A stretch of DNA of 64,000 nt. Origin: Verrucomicrobiota bacterium (lineage in GTDB: Bacteria > Verrucomicrobiota > Verrucomicrobiia > CAIQCK01). Each line of letters begins with the position of its first letter. Position 1 is the first letter of the stretch. The translations under genes and the position numbers were made by a program. Below are positions 1 to 8,900 of the stretch, piece after piece. The stretch lies in NCBI GenBank assembly GCA_016222825.1, contig JACRQF010000014.1:248001-312000 (forward strand), written 5' to 3'. The notes below the pieces were generated by a model, which did no database searches, had not been told where the DNA came from, and saw only the letters and a list, made by a program, of their open reading frames with translations.

Positions 1-5
1 GATGT

Positions 6-1073
6 TCAGCTCGGTGATGAAGTTGAGGACGCGACAAGGCATTCGTTGATTTCCTGAATCACGCGCTCCACGCCGAGCTGCTGCAGGCAGCGATGCTGAA
101 AGTCACAGCGCATCGGCGGGACCGCTGCGCAGTGTTGCTCATCTTCGGTCGCGGAACAAGGCAACTGTGACCAAACCACGCGCTCGTGGGGCCAGCGCGG
201 CAGAAAGCGCGGGTTCGTCGGCCCGTAAATGGCCACGGTCGGCACGCCGAGGCTCGCGACGATGTGCGTCAGCCCCGTGTCGAGTCCGACATAGACGCGG
301 CACCCGCGCGCCATCGCCGCCACCTGCCGGAGGGAGAGGTGCGTGATCTCCGCCGGGTCAGACGGCCCGCCGACGAGCGCCACGCTCAGCCCGTGCAACC
401 AAAAGTGTTCCGCGATGCTGCGAAAGTTCTCGACCGGCCAAAGTTTGAGCGGGAATCCAGCGCCGACGTGCAGGAGGATGTCATAGCGCGGAAGCGACAC
501 GTTTTCGTCGCCCAGATGAATCTCCGGCATCAGTCCACCCGCATCCGCGCCGGCCAGCGCCGCGACGGCGTTGTAGCGGTCCACCAGCGGAATCTCCGGC
601 ACCGGACGCAGTTCGCGGTCAAAGACGAAGCCAAGACCCGCGCGAGAGAAGCCAACGCTCCAGCGCGGGCGCGCGAGCGCCGCCAGCGCGCAACTGGCCG
701 GCACGCCCGTGAAGTCCACCAGCAGGTCGCAGCCGCGCAGCCGCCGCGCCAGCGCCGCCAGCGCGCGCCAATCCGTGCGCGGCTCGCGCGTGCGGTCGTT
801 GCAGAGGCCGTCGAAGCAGATGATCTCGCGAACGTCGGGATTACCGAGGAGCACCTCGCGGGCGCGAGAGTGGACGACGGCGTCCAGCGCGGCGCCCGGG
901 AAGCGGCACTTGAGCGCCGCGATGGCGGGCGTGGCGAAGAACACGTCACCGATGTAGTGGAAGTGTGTGACGACGATGCGCCGCGCGTCCTCCGGCGCCG
1001 GTGCGCGCCGGCCCCGGCGCGGGAACAACGCCGCGCCGGCGGCGTGGATGAGACTGGCCAGCAAAGGCTTCAT
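6..1073 (-). CDS. Glycosyltransferase family 9 (heptosyltransferase-like)
   Basis: 355 aa with the GT9 layout used to add heptose or related sugars to lipopolysaccharide core on the cytoplasmic face of the inner membrane. The N-terminal half carries HFHYIGDVFFATPAIAALK, the usual acceptor-side opening of the family. The C-terminal half carries LLHVGAGFPLKLWP and VGLDTGLTHIVASLGVPTV, the nucleotide-sugar binding signature. The frame stays open upstream to 1211, but that extension runs through tRNA-Val and a repeat, so I start at the ATG at 1073, directly before the conserved region. A possible promoter lies at 1100-1129. The exact sugar donor and acceptor cannot be read from sequence. Confidence 0.85.
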   Translation of the reverse strand: MKPLLASLIHAAGAALFPRRGRRAPAPEDARRIVVTHFHYIGDVFFATPAIAALKCRFPGAALDAVVHSRAREVLLGNPDVREIICFDGLCNDRTREPRTDWRALAALARRLRGCDLLVDFTGVPASCALAALARPRWSVGFSRAGLGFVFDRELRPVPEIPLVDRYNAVAALAGADAGGLMPEIHLGDENVSLPRYDILLHVGAGFPLKLWPVENFRSIAEHFWLHGLSVALVGGPSDPAEITHLSLRQVAAMARGCRVYVGLDTGLTHIVASLGVPTVAIYGPTNPRFLPRWPHERVVWSQLPCSATEDEQHCAAVPPMRCDFQHRCLQQLGVERVIQEINECLVASSTSSPS

Positions 1074-1099
1074 GGCGGCTGCATTTCGCGGCCGGGTCA

Positions 1100-1129
1100 A
1101 GCTTAGACGAAACGGAGCGGAACCGGCAA
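1100..1129 (-). promoter_or_regulatory. Possible promoter of the GT9 gene
   Basis: Reading the minus strand, TTGCCG (1129-1124) is followed by an 18-nt spacer and TAAGCT (1105-1100), about 27 nt before the ATG at 1073. The -35 hexamer lies inside the palindromic repeat at 1123-1138, so the repeat may have supplied part of the promoter. Inferred from spacing and hexamer match only. Confidence 0.35.
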
Positions 1130-1144
1130 GGATGCCGGCGCTAC
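1123..1144. repeat. Short palindromic intergenic element
   Basis: CCGGCA, a four-base loop AGGA, TGCCGG, then CGCTAC. The perfect 6-bp stem lies between the GT9 gene and tRNA-Val. It resembles short palindromes that I recall being dispersed between genes of verrucomicrobia. That it is repeated in this genome is an inference. Confidence 0.4.
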
Positions 1145-1150
1145 AGAAGA

Positions 1151-1225
1151 TGGTGGGCGCTGTTGGGATTGAACCAACGACCCCTTGCGTGTGAAGCAAG
1201 TGCTCTCCCACTGAGCTAAGCGCCC
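1151..1225 (-). tRNA. tRNA-Val(CAC)
   Basis: The minus strand folds as a complete cloverleaf. The acceptor stem GGGCGCT pairs with AGCGCCC. The D arm is GCTC/GAGC. The anticodon stem CTTGC/GCAAG encloses loop TTCACAC, giving anticodon CAC. The T arm GTTGG/CCAAC carries TTCAATC. Discriminator A and an encoded CCA end the gene at 1151. It reads GTG valine codons. Confidence 0.95.
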
Positions 1226-1240
1226 AACCAAGGGCGGAAA

Positions 1241-1269
1241 CTTATAGTGCAGCACCGGGGCGGTTTCAA
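1241..1269 (-). promoter_or_regulatory. Promoter of tRNA-Val
   Basis: Minus strand TTGAAA (1269-1264), exact 17-nt spacer, TATAAG (1246-1241). The predicted start is about 9 nt before the tRNA 5' end. It is one of the closest matches to a sigma-70 type promoter in the window. Confidence 0.65.
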
Positions 1270-1300
1270 CGGCAATTTGCGGAAAGTTGAAAGTGACGGC

Positions 1301-2446
1301 TCAGGCCGGCGGCAGCGTGAACCAGAAGGTGCTGCCCTTGCCGACTTCGCTCTCGATGCCGATCTGGCCGCCCTGCGCTTCGACGGCGAGCTTGCAGAAC
1401 GTCAGGCCCAGACCGGTGGAATACTGGTGCACGGGCTTCGCGACGTAGCCGAACTTCTCAAAGATCCTCCCGTGATATTCCGGCGCGATGCCCGGCCCGG
1501 TATCGGAAACTTCCAGCCGCACCATGCCGTCCTTCCGGCTCACAGCGACGCGGATGGAGCCGTCTTTCGGGGTGAACTTGAGGGAGTTCTGGAGCAGGTT
1601 GCCGAGCACGCGGCGGGTGATCTCCTCGTCGCAGGACGCCATGACGGACGGTGACGGCGAATCGAAAACGAGACGCCGCCCTTCCACGAGCGAATCGAAG
1701 GACTCCATGACGGACCGCGCCAGCGTCGTCACATCGCAGGCGCGGCGGTTGAGCGGCATGTTGCCCGTCTCCAGCCGGCTGATGTCCAGCAGCGAGCCGA
1801 TCATGTCGTTGAGCCGGCAGATGTTCATGAGGATGGTGTCGAGGTAGCCCATGTCGTCGCTGCCGAGCTTGGAGGCGGCGTGGTCCTTGACCAGATCCAG
1901 ATAGCCGAGGGCGATGGAGAGAGGCGCGCGCAGGTCGTGGATGATCATGTGCGTGAGGTTGTCGCGCAGGGTTTCCAGTTCGCGGAGGCGGGCGTAGTTG
2001 TCACGCAACTGCTGGTGCTGGCGCTCGAGGTCTTCCTGATAGCGGCGGTTGGCCTCGGCCAGGCGGAGGCGCTCGTCCTCGACGGCCTTGAACTTGGCGG
2101 CGTTGCCCACGCAGCGGAGGATGGCCTCCTTGGGCACCGGTTTGAAGAGGTAATCAAACGCGCCGGCCCGGACGGCGGCTGCGGCCGTGTCCACGGCGGG
2201 CTGGCCGGTCATCATGATCACCAGGACGCGCGGCGATTCCTTGCGGATGGCCTGGAGCAGTTCCACGCCGGAGATGCGCGGCAGGACGATGTCCGAGACG
2301 ACCACGTCGAAGTTGCCGTCCTTGAGCAACTGCTGCGCGGCCTTCGCGTCCTCGGCGACCTCCACGTGATAGCCCGCCTCCTGCAGGAACTCCTGCAACG
2401 TGAGCCGGATGCTCTGCTCGTCGTCCACCACCAGTATTCGTGTCAT
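1301..2446 (-). CDS. Receiver-histidine kinase fusion
   Basis: 381-aa soluble signalling protein. Residues 1-120 form a receiver domain (VVDDE, phospho-acceptor Asp52 in VVVSDIVLP, Lys102 in FKP). A coiled linker about 120-160 leads to a HisKA domain with His170 in MIIHDLRAPLS and a HATPase domain with the N box NLLQNSLKF, G1 DTGPGIA and G2 GLGLTF. The receiver lies before the kinase, so phosphorylation of Asp52 probably tunes kinase output. The start ATG overlaps the stop of the upstream 925-aa kinase by ATGA, so the two are translationally coupled in an operon with the 159-aa receiver. No DNA-binding domain is present; the input and final target are unknown. Confidence 0.88.
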   Translation of the reverse strand: MTRILVVDDEQSIRLTLQEFLQEAGYHVEVAEDAKAAQQLLKDGNFDVVVSDIVLPRISGVELLQAIRKESPRVLVIMMTGQPAVDTAAAAVRAGAFDYLFKPVPKEAILRCVGNAAKFKAVEDERLRLAEANRRYQEDLERQHQQLRDNYARLRELETLRDNLTHMIIHDLRAPLSIALGYLDLVKDHAASKLGSDDMGYLDTILMNICRLNDMIGSLLDISRLETGNMPLNRRACDVTTLARSVMESFDSLVEGRRLVFDSPSPSVMASCDEEITRRVLGNLLQNSLKFTPKDGSIRVAVSRKDGMVRLEVSDTGPGIAPEYHGRIFEKFGYVAKPVHQYSTGLGLTFCKLAVEAQGGQIGIESEVGKGSTFWFTLPPA

Positions 2447-5220
2447 GATCGTTTTTCCTCGCTCACCGGCAAATCCAGATGGAACCGCGTGAAGCGCCCG
2501 GTTTCGGTTTCAAAGTGCAACTCTCCGCTATGATCCTTCGCAATGCCGTGGCTGATGGAGAGTCCCAGCCCCGTCCCGCCCTTGCCCAGTTTGGTGGTGA
2601 AGAACGGGTCGAACAGCCGGCCGCGAACCTCGCGCGGGATGCCGTGGCCGTGATCCTCGACCGTCACGCGGATCCAGGACTTCCCGTCCTTTTCAAACGG
2701 CCGCGCGGCGATGTGGATGATCTTGTCTTCGTGGTAGTCGGGATACTTCTCGTTCAGGGCGTCGCGCGCGTTGGTCAGGAGGTTCATCACGACCTGTTGG
2801 ATCTGCTGGCTGTGGCATTCCACATCGGGCAGCCCGTCGGGCACGTCCATGGCGAGGGTGATCTGGTCGTGCCGCATCACGGTGCGCATGAGGGAGAGGG
2901 CGTCGTTGATGATCGCGTTGAGGCTGGTCGTCTGGCGCAGCGGCTTCTCCTGCCGCGCGAAGGTCAGCAGGCTCTTGACGATCTGCGCGACGCGGTCGGT
3001 TTCCTTGATGATCTCCGCCGAGAACTTCCGCAGCGGGCTGTCCGGCGGCAGCCGGTCGGAGATCAACTGGGCGTAGTTCATGATCCCGTTGATGGGATTG
3101 TTGATCTCGTGGGCGACGCCGCCGGCGAGCGTGCCGAGGGCCTCCATTTTTTGCGACTGGCGGAGTTGGCCCTCCAGCGCGACCTCCTGGGTCACGTCGC
3201 GTTTGACGGCGATGTAGTTGGCGATGTGGCCGGCGCTGTCGCGGACGGGCGTGATGGTGGCGTCTTCCTCGAAGAACGTGCCGTCTTTTTTCTTGTTGAT
3301 GAAATGGCCGTGCCAGACCTCGCCGCGCAGCAGCGTGTCCCAGACCTCCTTGTAAAACTCCGGGGAGTGCTTGCCGCTCTTGAGCACGCGCGGGTTCTGG
3401 CCGACGGCCTCCTGCCGGCTGTAGCCGGAAATCTGTTCGAAGGCGGGGTTGACGTATTGGATGATGCCGTTGGCATCCGTGATGACGATGGATTCCGCGG
3501 CCTGCTCAACCGCCGTGGCCAGGCGCACCCGCTCCTGCTCGGCGCGCTGGCGCTCCGTGACGTCCCAATAGACGCCCTGGACGCCGACGACCTGCCCGTC
3601 GGCGTCGCGCAGCGGGGTCTTCACCACGTTCACGAACCGTTCCTCGCCGTTGGGCAGGCAGTTGCGCTCGATGGTTTCAAACGTCTCGCCGCTCCGCACC
3701 ACCCACTCATCGTCGCGCCGGTATTTGTCGGCCAGCTCCGCCGGATAGAAGTCGGCGTCGGTCTTGCCCAACACTTCCTCCAGCGGCTTGCCCAGCATCT
3801 GGCAGTGGTGCCGGTCGGCAAACGTCATCCGGCCGGCCAGGTCCTTGCGGAAAACGCACTGCGGCAGGTTTTCCACCAGCGAGTGATACAGCGCCTCCGC
3901 GTTGCGCAAGGCTTCTTCGGATCGCTTGTGCGCGGTGATGTCCACCGACGTGCCTTCGTAATACAAAATCCTGCCCGTGGCGTCGCGGACCACGCGCGCG
4001 TTTGTGGACACCCAGATGATCCGGCCGTCCTTGCAGCGCGAGGGCGATTCCATCCCCGTCACTTCCCCGTCCCGCTCCAGGCGGCGCTTGAACTCCTCGC
4101 GGCGGGCGGGGTCCACGTAGATTTGCTGCGCGATGTTGTTGACGGCCGCCATCAACTCTTCGGGGGAGTCATAGCCGAACATGCGCGCCATCGCGGGGTT
4201 GGCGGCCAGGAAGCGCCCGTCGGGCGTCGTCTGGTAGATGCCCTCGAGGGCGTTCTCGAAGATGCTGCGGTAGTTGGCCTCGGCCCGCTTGCGCGCGCGT
4301 TCGTCCTCGATGCTTTGCAGCGCGAACGCCAGGTTGTCCGCCAGTTCCTTCAGCAGGCGCAGTTCCTTGTCGTCGAACGCTCCGGGCGCGTCCGCGGACA
4401 CGACCAGGACGCCAAACAAATGGTTCCCGTGAATCATGGGCGCGGCGGCCACCGACTTGTAGCCACGCACCAGCGCCGCCTCGCTCCAGGCGGCGAAGTC
4501 CGGGTCCGTCGCCGTGTTTTGGCAGACGCTCACTTCCCGGTTGCGAAGGGCCGAGCCTACCGGGCCAAGCCCGGTGGGTGTCTCGTCCCAGGTGATGGTG
4601 GCGGTCTTCAGGAATTCGATTCCCGATCCTGCGCAAGCCGCCGGGGCCACGCGTTTCGAGTCCGACTCGGTGAGGCCGACCCATACCAGCCGGTAACCGC
4701 GGGTCCGCACGAGGATCTTGCACGTCTCGGTGAAAATCTTCTCCGGATCCCGCTCCCGGACGATGAGGCTCTCGACGTCCCGGACCGATTGCAGCACGTC
4801 GTTGAGATGCCGGATTTGCGCCTCAGCGCGCTGCTGGTCGCGGACGGCGGCGGATTCCTGCAAGGCGCGCCGCACCGCGGGGCCGAGCCGGGCGAGCTTC
4901 TGCTTGAGCACATAGTCCCGCGCGCCGTGATGCATGGCGGCGATGGCCGTTTCTTCGCCCAGGCTGCCGGAGCAGAAGATGAAGGGAATCTCCGGCCGTT
5001 CCTCCTGCGCGACCTTGAGCGCCGAGAGGCCGTCGTAGCCCGGCAGCGTGTAATCCGCCAGGATGACATCCGGCGAGTTCCGCAACTCGGCCAGGAAATC
5101 GCTCTTGGTCCAGACCCGCTTGGCGGTGAACTGGAAGCCCTCCCCCCGCAGTTCGCGCTCGATCAACTCCGCGTCCGCGGGCCGGTCTTCGAGAATGAGA
5201 ATCCGCAGCTGTTCGGTCAT
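2443..5220 (-). CDS. Receiver-GAF-PAS multi-domain histidine kinase
   Basis: 925 aa, no membrane segments. The order is receiver (about 5-125, Asp56 in VILADYTLPGYDG), GAF (about 135-310), three PAS domains (about 315-440, 440-560, 565-690), HisKA with GGVAHEINNPINGIMNY, then HATPase (DHGHGIPREVRGRLF, GGTGLGLSIS). The third PAS resembles sensory PAS/PAC modules with GYSRQEAVGQNPRVLKSGKH. It accepts a phosphoryl group at its own receiver and senses a soluble ligand or redox state by GAF/PAS. Stop and start codons overlap its neighbours on both sides by 4 bases, which implies one mRNA and coupled translation. Confidence 0.88.
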   Translation of the reverse strand: MTEQLRILILEDRPADAELIERELRGEGFQFTAKRVWTKSDFLAELRNSPDVILADYTLPGYDGLSALKVAQEERPEIPFIFCSGSLGEETAIAAMHHGARDYVLKQKLARLGPAVRRALQESAAVRDQQRAEAQIRHLNDVLQSVRDVESLIVRERDPEKIFTETCKILVRTRGYRLVWVGLTESDSKRVAPAACAGSGIEFLKTATITWDETPTGLGPVGSALRNREVSVCQNTATDPDFAAWSEAALVRGYKSVAAAPMIHGNHLFGVLVVSADAPGAFDDKELRLLKELADNLAFALQSIEDERARKRAEANYRSIFENALEGIYQTTPDGRFLAANPAMARMFGYDSPEELMAAVNNIAQQIYVDPARREEFKRRLERDGEVTGMESPSRCKDGRIIWVSTNARVVRDATGRILYYEGTSVDITAHKRSEEALRNAEALYHSLVENLPQCVFRKDLAGRMTFADRHHCQMLGKPLEEVLGKTDADFYPAELADKYRRDDEWVVRSGETFETIERNCLPNGEERFVNVVKTPLRDADGQVVGVQGVYWDVTERQRAEQERVRLATAVEQAAESIVITDANGIIQYVNPAFEQISGYSRQEAVGQNPRVLKSGKHSPEFYKEVWDTLLRGEVWHGHFINKKKDGTFFEEDATITPVRDSAGHIANYIAVKRDVTQEVALEGQLRQSQKMEALGTLAGGVAHEINNPINGIMNYAQLISDRLPPDSPLRKFSAEIIKETDRVAQIVKSLLTFARQEKPLRQTTSLNAIINDALSLMRTVMRHDQITLAMDVPDGLPDVECHSQQIQQVVMNLLTNARDALNEKYPDYHEDKIIHIAARPFEKDGKSWIRVTVEDHGHGIPREVRGRLFDPFFTTKLGKGGTGLGLSISHGIAKDHSGELHFETETGRFTRFHLDLPVSEEKRS

Positions 5221-5696
5221 GGTCTTGTGCCCGGACTCGGCGTGCCGTTAAAATACTCCGTCGGCTGGTTAAGTAAAACCCAATAAAGCCCCAGGCGCGA
5301 GACTGCTTCGGAAAAATTATCGAAGCTGACAGGCTTGACGATGTAGCTGTTGACGCCCAGTTCGTAGCTCCGCACGATGTCCGGCTCCTCGCGCGACGAG
5401 GTGAGGATCACCACCGGGATGCTCTTGGACTTGGCGTTGGCCTTGATCTGGCGCAGGACCTCCATGCCGTCCACCTTGGGCAGCTTCAGGTCCAGCAGGA
5501 CGACCTTGGGGCGGTGGCGGACCTTGCTGTCGGCGTTGCTGCGGGAGCCGAAGATGAATTCCAGCGCCGCGGCGCCGTCCTTCACCCAGACCAGTTTGTT
5601 GGTGAGATTGCGCTTCTGCAAGGCGCGCATGGCCAGCTCCGCGTCGCGCGGGTTGTCCTCGACCAGGAGGATTTCGACTTCTTGCATTGCACTCAT
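5217..5696 (-). CDS. Single-domain response regulator (Rcp1-like)
   Basis: 159 aa consisting of one receiver domain and nothing else. VEDNPRDAELAMRAL and VVLLDLKLPKVDGMEVL (phospho-acceptor Asp) with VKPVSFDNF are typical of the small regulators paired with phytochrome-type kinases. It is first in a three-gene operon with two receiver-containing kinases and lies directly downstream of the 1261-aa multi-PAS kinase, whose C-terminal kinase core is of the phytochrome type. A phosphorelay from that kinase through this protein to the hybrid kinases is plausible but inferred from order alone. It lacks an output domain. Confidence 0.88.
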   Translation of the reverse strand: MSAMQEVEILLVEDNPRDAELAMRALQKRNLTNKLVWVKDGAAALEFIFGSRSNADSKVRHRPKVVLLDLKLPKVDGMEVLRQIKANAKSKSIPVVILTSSREEPDIVRSYELGVNSYIVKPVSFDNFSEAVSRLGLYWVLLNQPTEYFNGTPSPGTRP

Positions 5697-5863
5697 ATCA
5701 TTCCTTTCTCACGGGTCGTGTAAAGAAGAACGTGAAAAAACGTCGCGCCGCCGGCCACAGACTGATGCAGGAAGCTCACCCTATTAGTTGCATCCGGGGC
5801 CGCAAAAGTTCCGGGGAAAAGCACGGACACACCTGGACGGACGCCACGCGTTCGCGGAGCCGT

Positions 5864-5890
5864 GTAGCGCAGACTGGAAGTCCGCGCTAC
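5864..5890. repeat. Palindromic intergenic repeat
   Basis: GTAGCGCAGAC, loop TGGAA, GTCCGCGCTAC; the arms pair over 11 bp with one mismatch. It sits in the 262-bp space between the 159-aa receiver and the large kinase. If translated it would give the peptide SADWKSAL. I recall that peptide from spurious proteins in other verrucomicrobial genomes, which suggests a dispersed family. Nothing else is apparent in 5697-5958. Confidence 0.5.
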
Positions 5891-5958
5891 GGGGTCTGTG
5901 CCCGGTTGCGCCCGCGGCGATCTCCGGCCGCCGCCGGAAGAAAAAAGCTCCTCCGTGT

Positions 5959-8900
5959 TCATGGCTGGGTGATTCCCCCCGCTGGCAGCGTGAAGTAGAA
6001 CACCGCGCCTTCATCGAGCTTGGCTTCCGCCCAGACACGGCCGCCGTGCCGGTGGATAATGCGTTGCACGAGCGCCAGGCCGACGCCGGTGCCTTCAAAG
6101 TCGCTCTCGCTGTGCAGGCGCTGGAACACGCCGAAGAGGTTCGAGGCATACTGCATGTCGAACCCGACGCCGTTGTCCTTCACGCGATAGACCAGTTCGC
6201 CGCCGTTGGCGTAGCCGGTGATTTCGATTTCCGCCGCCGGTTTGGGGCGGGTGTATTTGACGGCGTTGGAGATGAGGTTGGCCCAGACCTGGCGCAGCAT
6301 GGCGGCGTCGCCCCGCGATGGTGGCAACGGTTGGATGTTGAGCCGGAGGTCCCGGCCCGGCGCCTGCGCCACGCATTCGTCGCACGCGGCTCGCGCCAGC
6401 GCGCCCATGTCCACAGCCGCGGATTGCAGCGGCCGGCGGCCCACCCGCGAGAACTGGAGCAGGTCGTCAATCAACTGCCCCATGCGCTTGGCTTCGCCGC
6501 TGATGGTGCCCAGCAAGCGCCGGCCCTTATCGTCGAAGCGCGGCGCGTAGTCCTCCTCCAGCATGGCGGCGAAGCCGCTGATGGCCCGCAAGGGGGCGCG
6601 CAGGTCGTGCGAGACGGAGTAAGAGAAGGATTCGAGTTCCTTGTTGGCCGTTTCCAGTTGGGCGGTGCGTTCCTGCACGCGGCGGTCGAGGAAGGCGTTG
6701 AGCGCGCGCATCTGCTGCCGGGCGCGGAGCCGCTGCAACGCCTCGACGAAAGCGGCCACCAGAGACTCCACCACCTGCTGGTCCTCCAGGTCGTAATCCG
6801 CCGGTTTGTTGGCCAGGCCGATCAGGCCCATCACCTTCTCGCCCGCCTTCAGAGGCACGCCCAGGAAACGGCGGATCGGCGCGTGCCCCGTCGGAAGTCT
6901 CAGGCTGCCCGGATGTGCGGCGGGGTCGTTTACGATCACCGGCTCGTTGCCCTGGAGGGTGTTGGCCCAGAGGCCGCGGACGGGGATGCCCTGCAACAAC
7001 ACGAGGGCTTCGGATTGGGGTATCTTGGAGGCGGCCCATCCGGTGTCAGTCACGGAGAGGCTGTCCAAGGCGCCGGCCGTGTTCAGTTCGAGGACGATGC
7101 CAAACTGGCTGCCCGTCAGTTCCTGCGCGACGATCAGCGAGCGGTCCGCCAGTTCCTTTTCGGTCTCGCACCGGATGGCCTCGCGGAGGACGCGGTTCAT
7201 GCCCTCCAGCACGGCCTGTTGTTTCTCCAGCCGGCGCTCCGCCAGTTTGCGGCCGGAGATGTCGCCGGCCACGATGGCAAACCACCCGCGCCGGGGCGAG
7301 AAAACCGAGATATCGAAATGCTTGGCCATAGGCGCGAAGTAGGTCTCGAACGACGCCGGTTCGCCGCTGGCCGCCACGCGGGCGTAAATCTCCAGATAGG
7401 GCGCCTTGCCCGTGCCATAGACCTCCGATGCCAGCGCGCCGACGGCGCGGTCGCGCGAAATTCCCGTGATCTTCGCGAAGGCGGGGTTGCAGTCCACGAT
7501 GCGGTAATCCACCGCCTGGCCTTCGCCATCGGCGACGATCTCGTGCAGCGCCACGATCTCCGTCATCGAGGCGTAGAGCGACCGGAACCGCTCCTCGCTT
7601 TCCCGCAGGGCCTCCTCCGCGCGCTTGCGCTCGGTGATGTCGTGGGAGATGCCGATCAGGCCGATCACGTTGCCGTCGGCGTCCAACCGCGGCGTCTTCT
7701 TCGTGAGCAGGACGCGCTTCTGACCGGAGGGCGTGCGCGTCTCTTCCTCGATCGTCTCGGTTTGCCGGGAACTCATGACGCGAAGGTCGGCGGCCATGAA
7801 CGCCGCGGCCTCGGCGGCGTTGGTGTTCAACTCCATGTCGCTGTGGCCGAGAATCTGCTCCAGGGTGACGCCGTTCTGGCGCAGGCCCGCCGGATTCATG
7901 AACAGGAAGCGCGAATCGCGGTCTTTGACGAAGATCATGTCCTCGGAGTGGTCGGTGATGGAACGCACCAGCGCCTCGTTCTCGCGCAGGGCCATCTCGG
8001 CGCGTTTGCGGGCCGTGATGTCGCGGGACCAGAGCAACAAATGCTCGACCTTGCCGTCGGCGCCGAAGATCGGCTTGCAGCGCGATTCCACCCAAATCCA
8101 CGAACCGTCCCGGCACCGGAAGCGGTGCTCGATGGTCGTAATCTGGCCCGCCAGGTTGGCCGCTCGGGCCTGTTCAACGAGGGGCATGTCCTCCGGATGC
8201 AGCCGCGCGCGCCAACTCGACCGTTGCACCTCGTCGGGCGTCCAGCCGGTGACGCGATAGAACGAGGGACTGACGTAGAGGCGGTTGCCCTGGGTGTCGT
8301 TGAGCGTCACGAAATCCTCGGCGTTGTCGGCCAGCAGCCGGTAACGCTCCTCGCTTTCGCGCAGCGCCTGCTCGGCCTGCCGGCGCCGGGTGATCACGTC
8401 GAACACGGTCACGAAGTGGCCTTCCTGCGGCCGATAGACCGAGATCGAAAACCACATCTTCATGGATTCCAGACAGGTCTCAAACTTCTCGGGCGCGCCG
8501 GTCCGCGCCACGCGGTCGAAGCACTCCAGCAGTTCGGGGTCTTTCTCCAAGATGCCGGGAATGACCTCCGAGGCTTTTTTGCCGACCACGTCCTTCAGCC
8601 CCGTCAACGCCCCGAAGGCGTTGTTGACGGCGAGGTAGGTGAAATCCTTGGGGCGGCCTTCCTCGTGGATCATCCGGCAGTAGGCAAACCCGTTCAGCAT
8701 GTTATCGAACAGCGAGCGGTAGAGCCTTTCGATGTCCCGCCGCCCTGCTTCGGCTTGGAACAACGTGCGGTAATGGGTCTTGAGGTTCCGCTGCCAGACG
8801 ATCCCGATGCCGGCGGTGGCCGCGATGATGCATCCGAGAATCAATGCCAGGATCAGAAAGGACCGGAAGCGCCACGCGGCAAACACTTCCGCCGCGTCCG

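Noticed and set aside
1074..1211. N-terminal extension of the GT9 protein upstream of 1073
   Set aside because: The codons run through tRNA-Val and an intergenic palindrome, giving the VVGSIPTAPT-type peptide typical of translated tRNA genes.
2479..5286. 935-aa open frame antisense to the 925-aa kinase
   Set aside because: It is a high-GC third-position shadow with no recognisable domain. The minus-strand gene has clear REC, GAF, PAS and kinase motifs.
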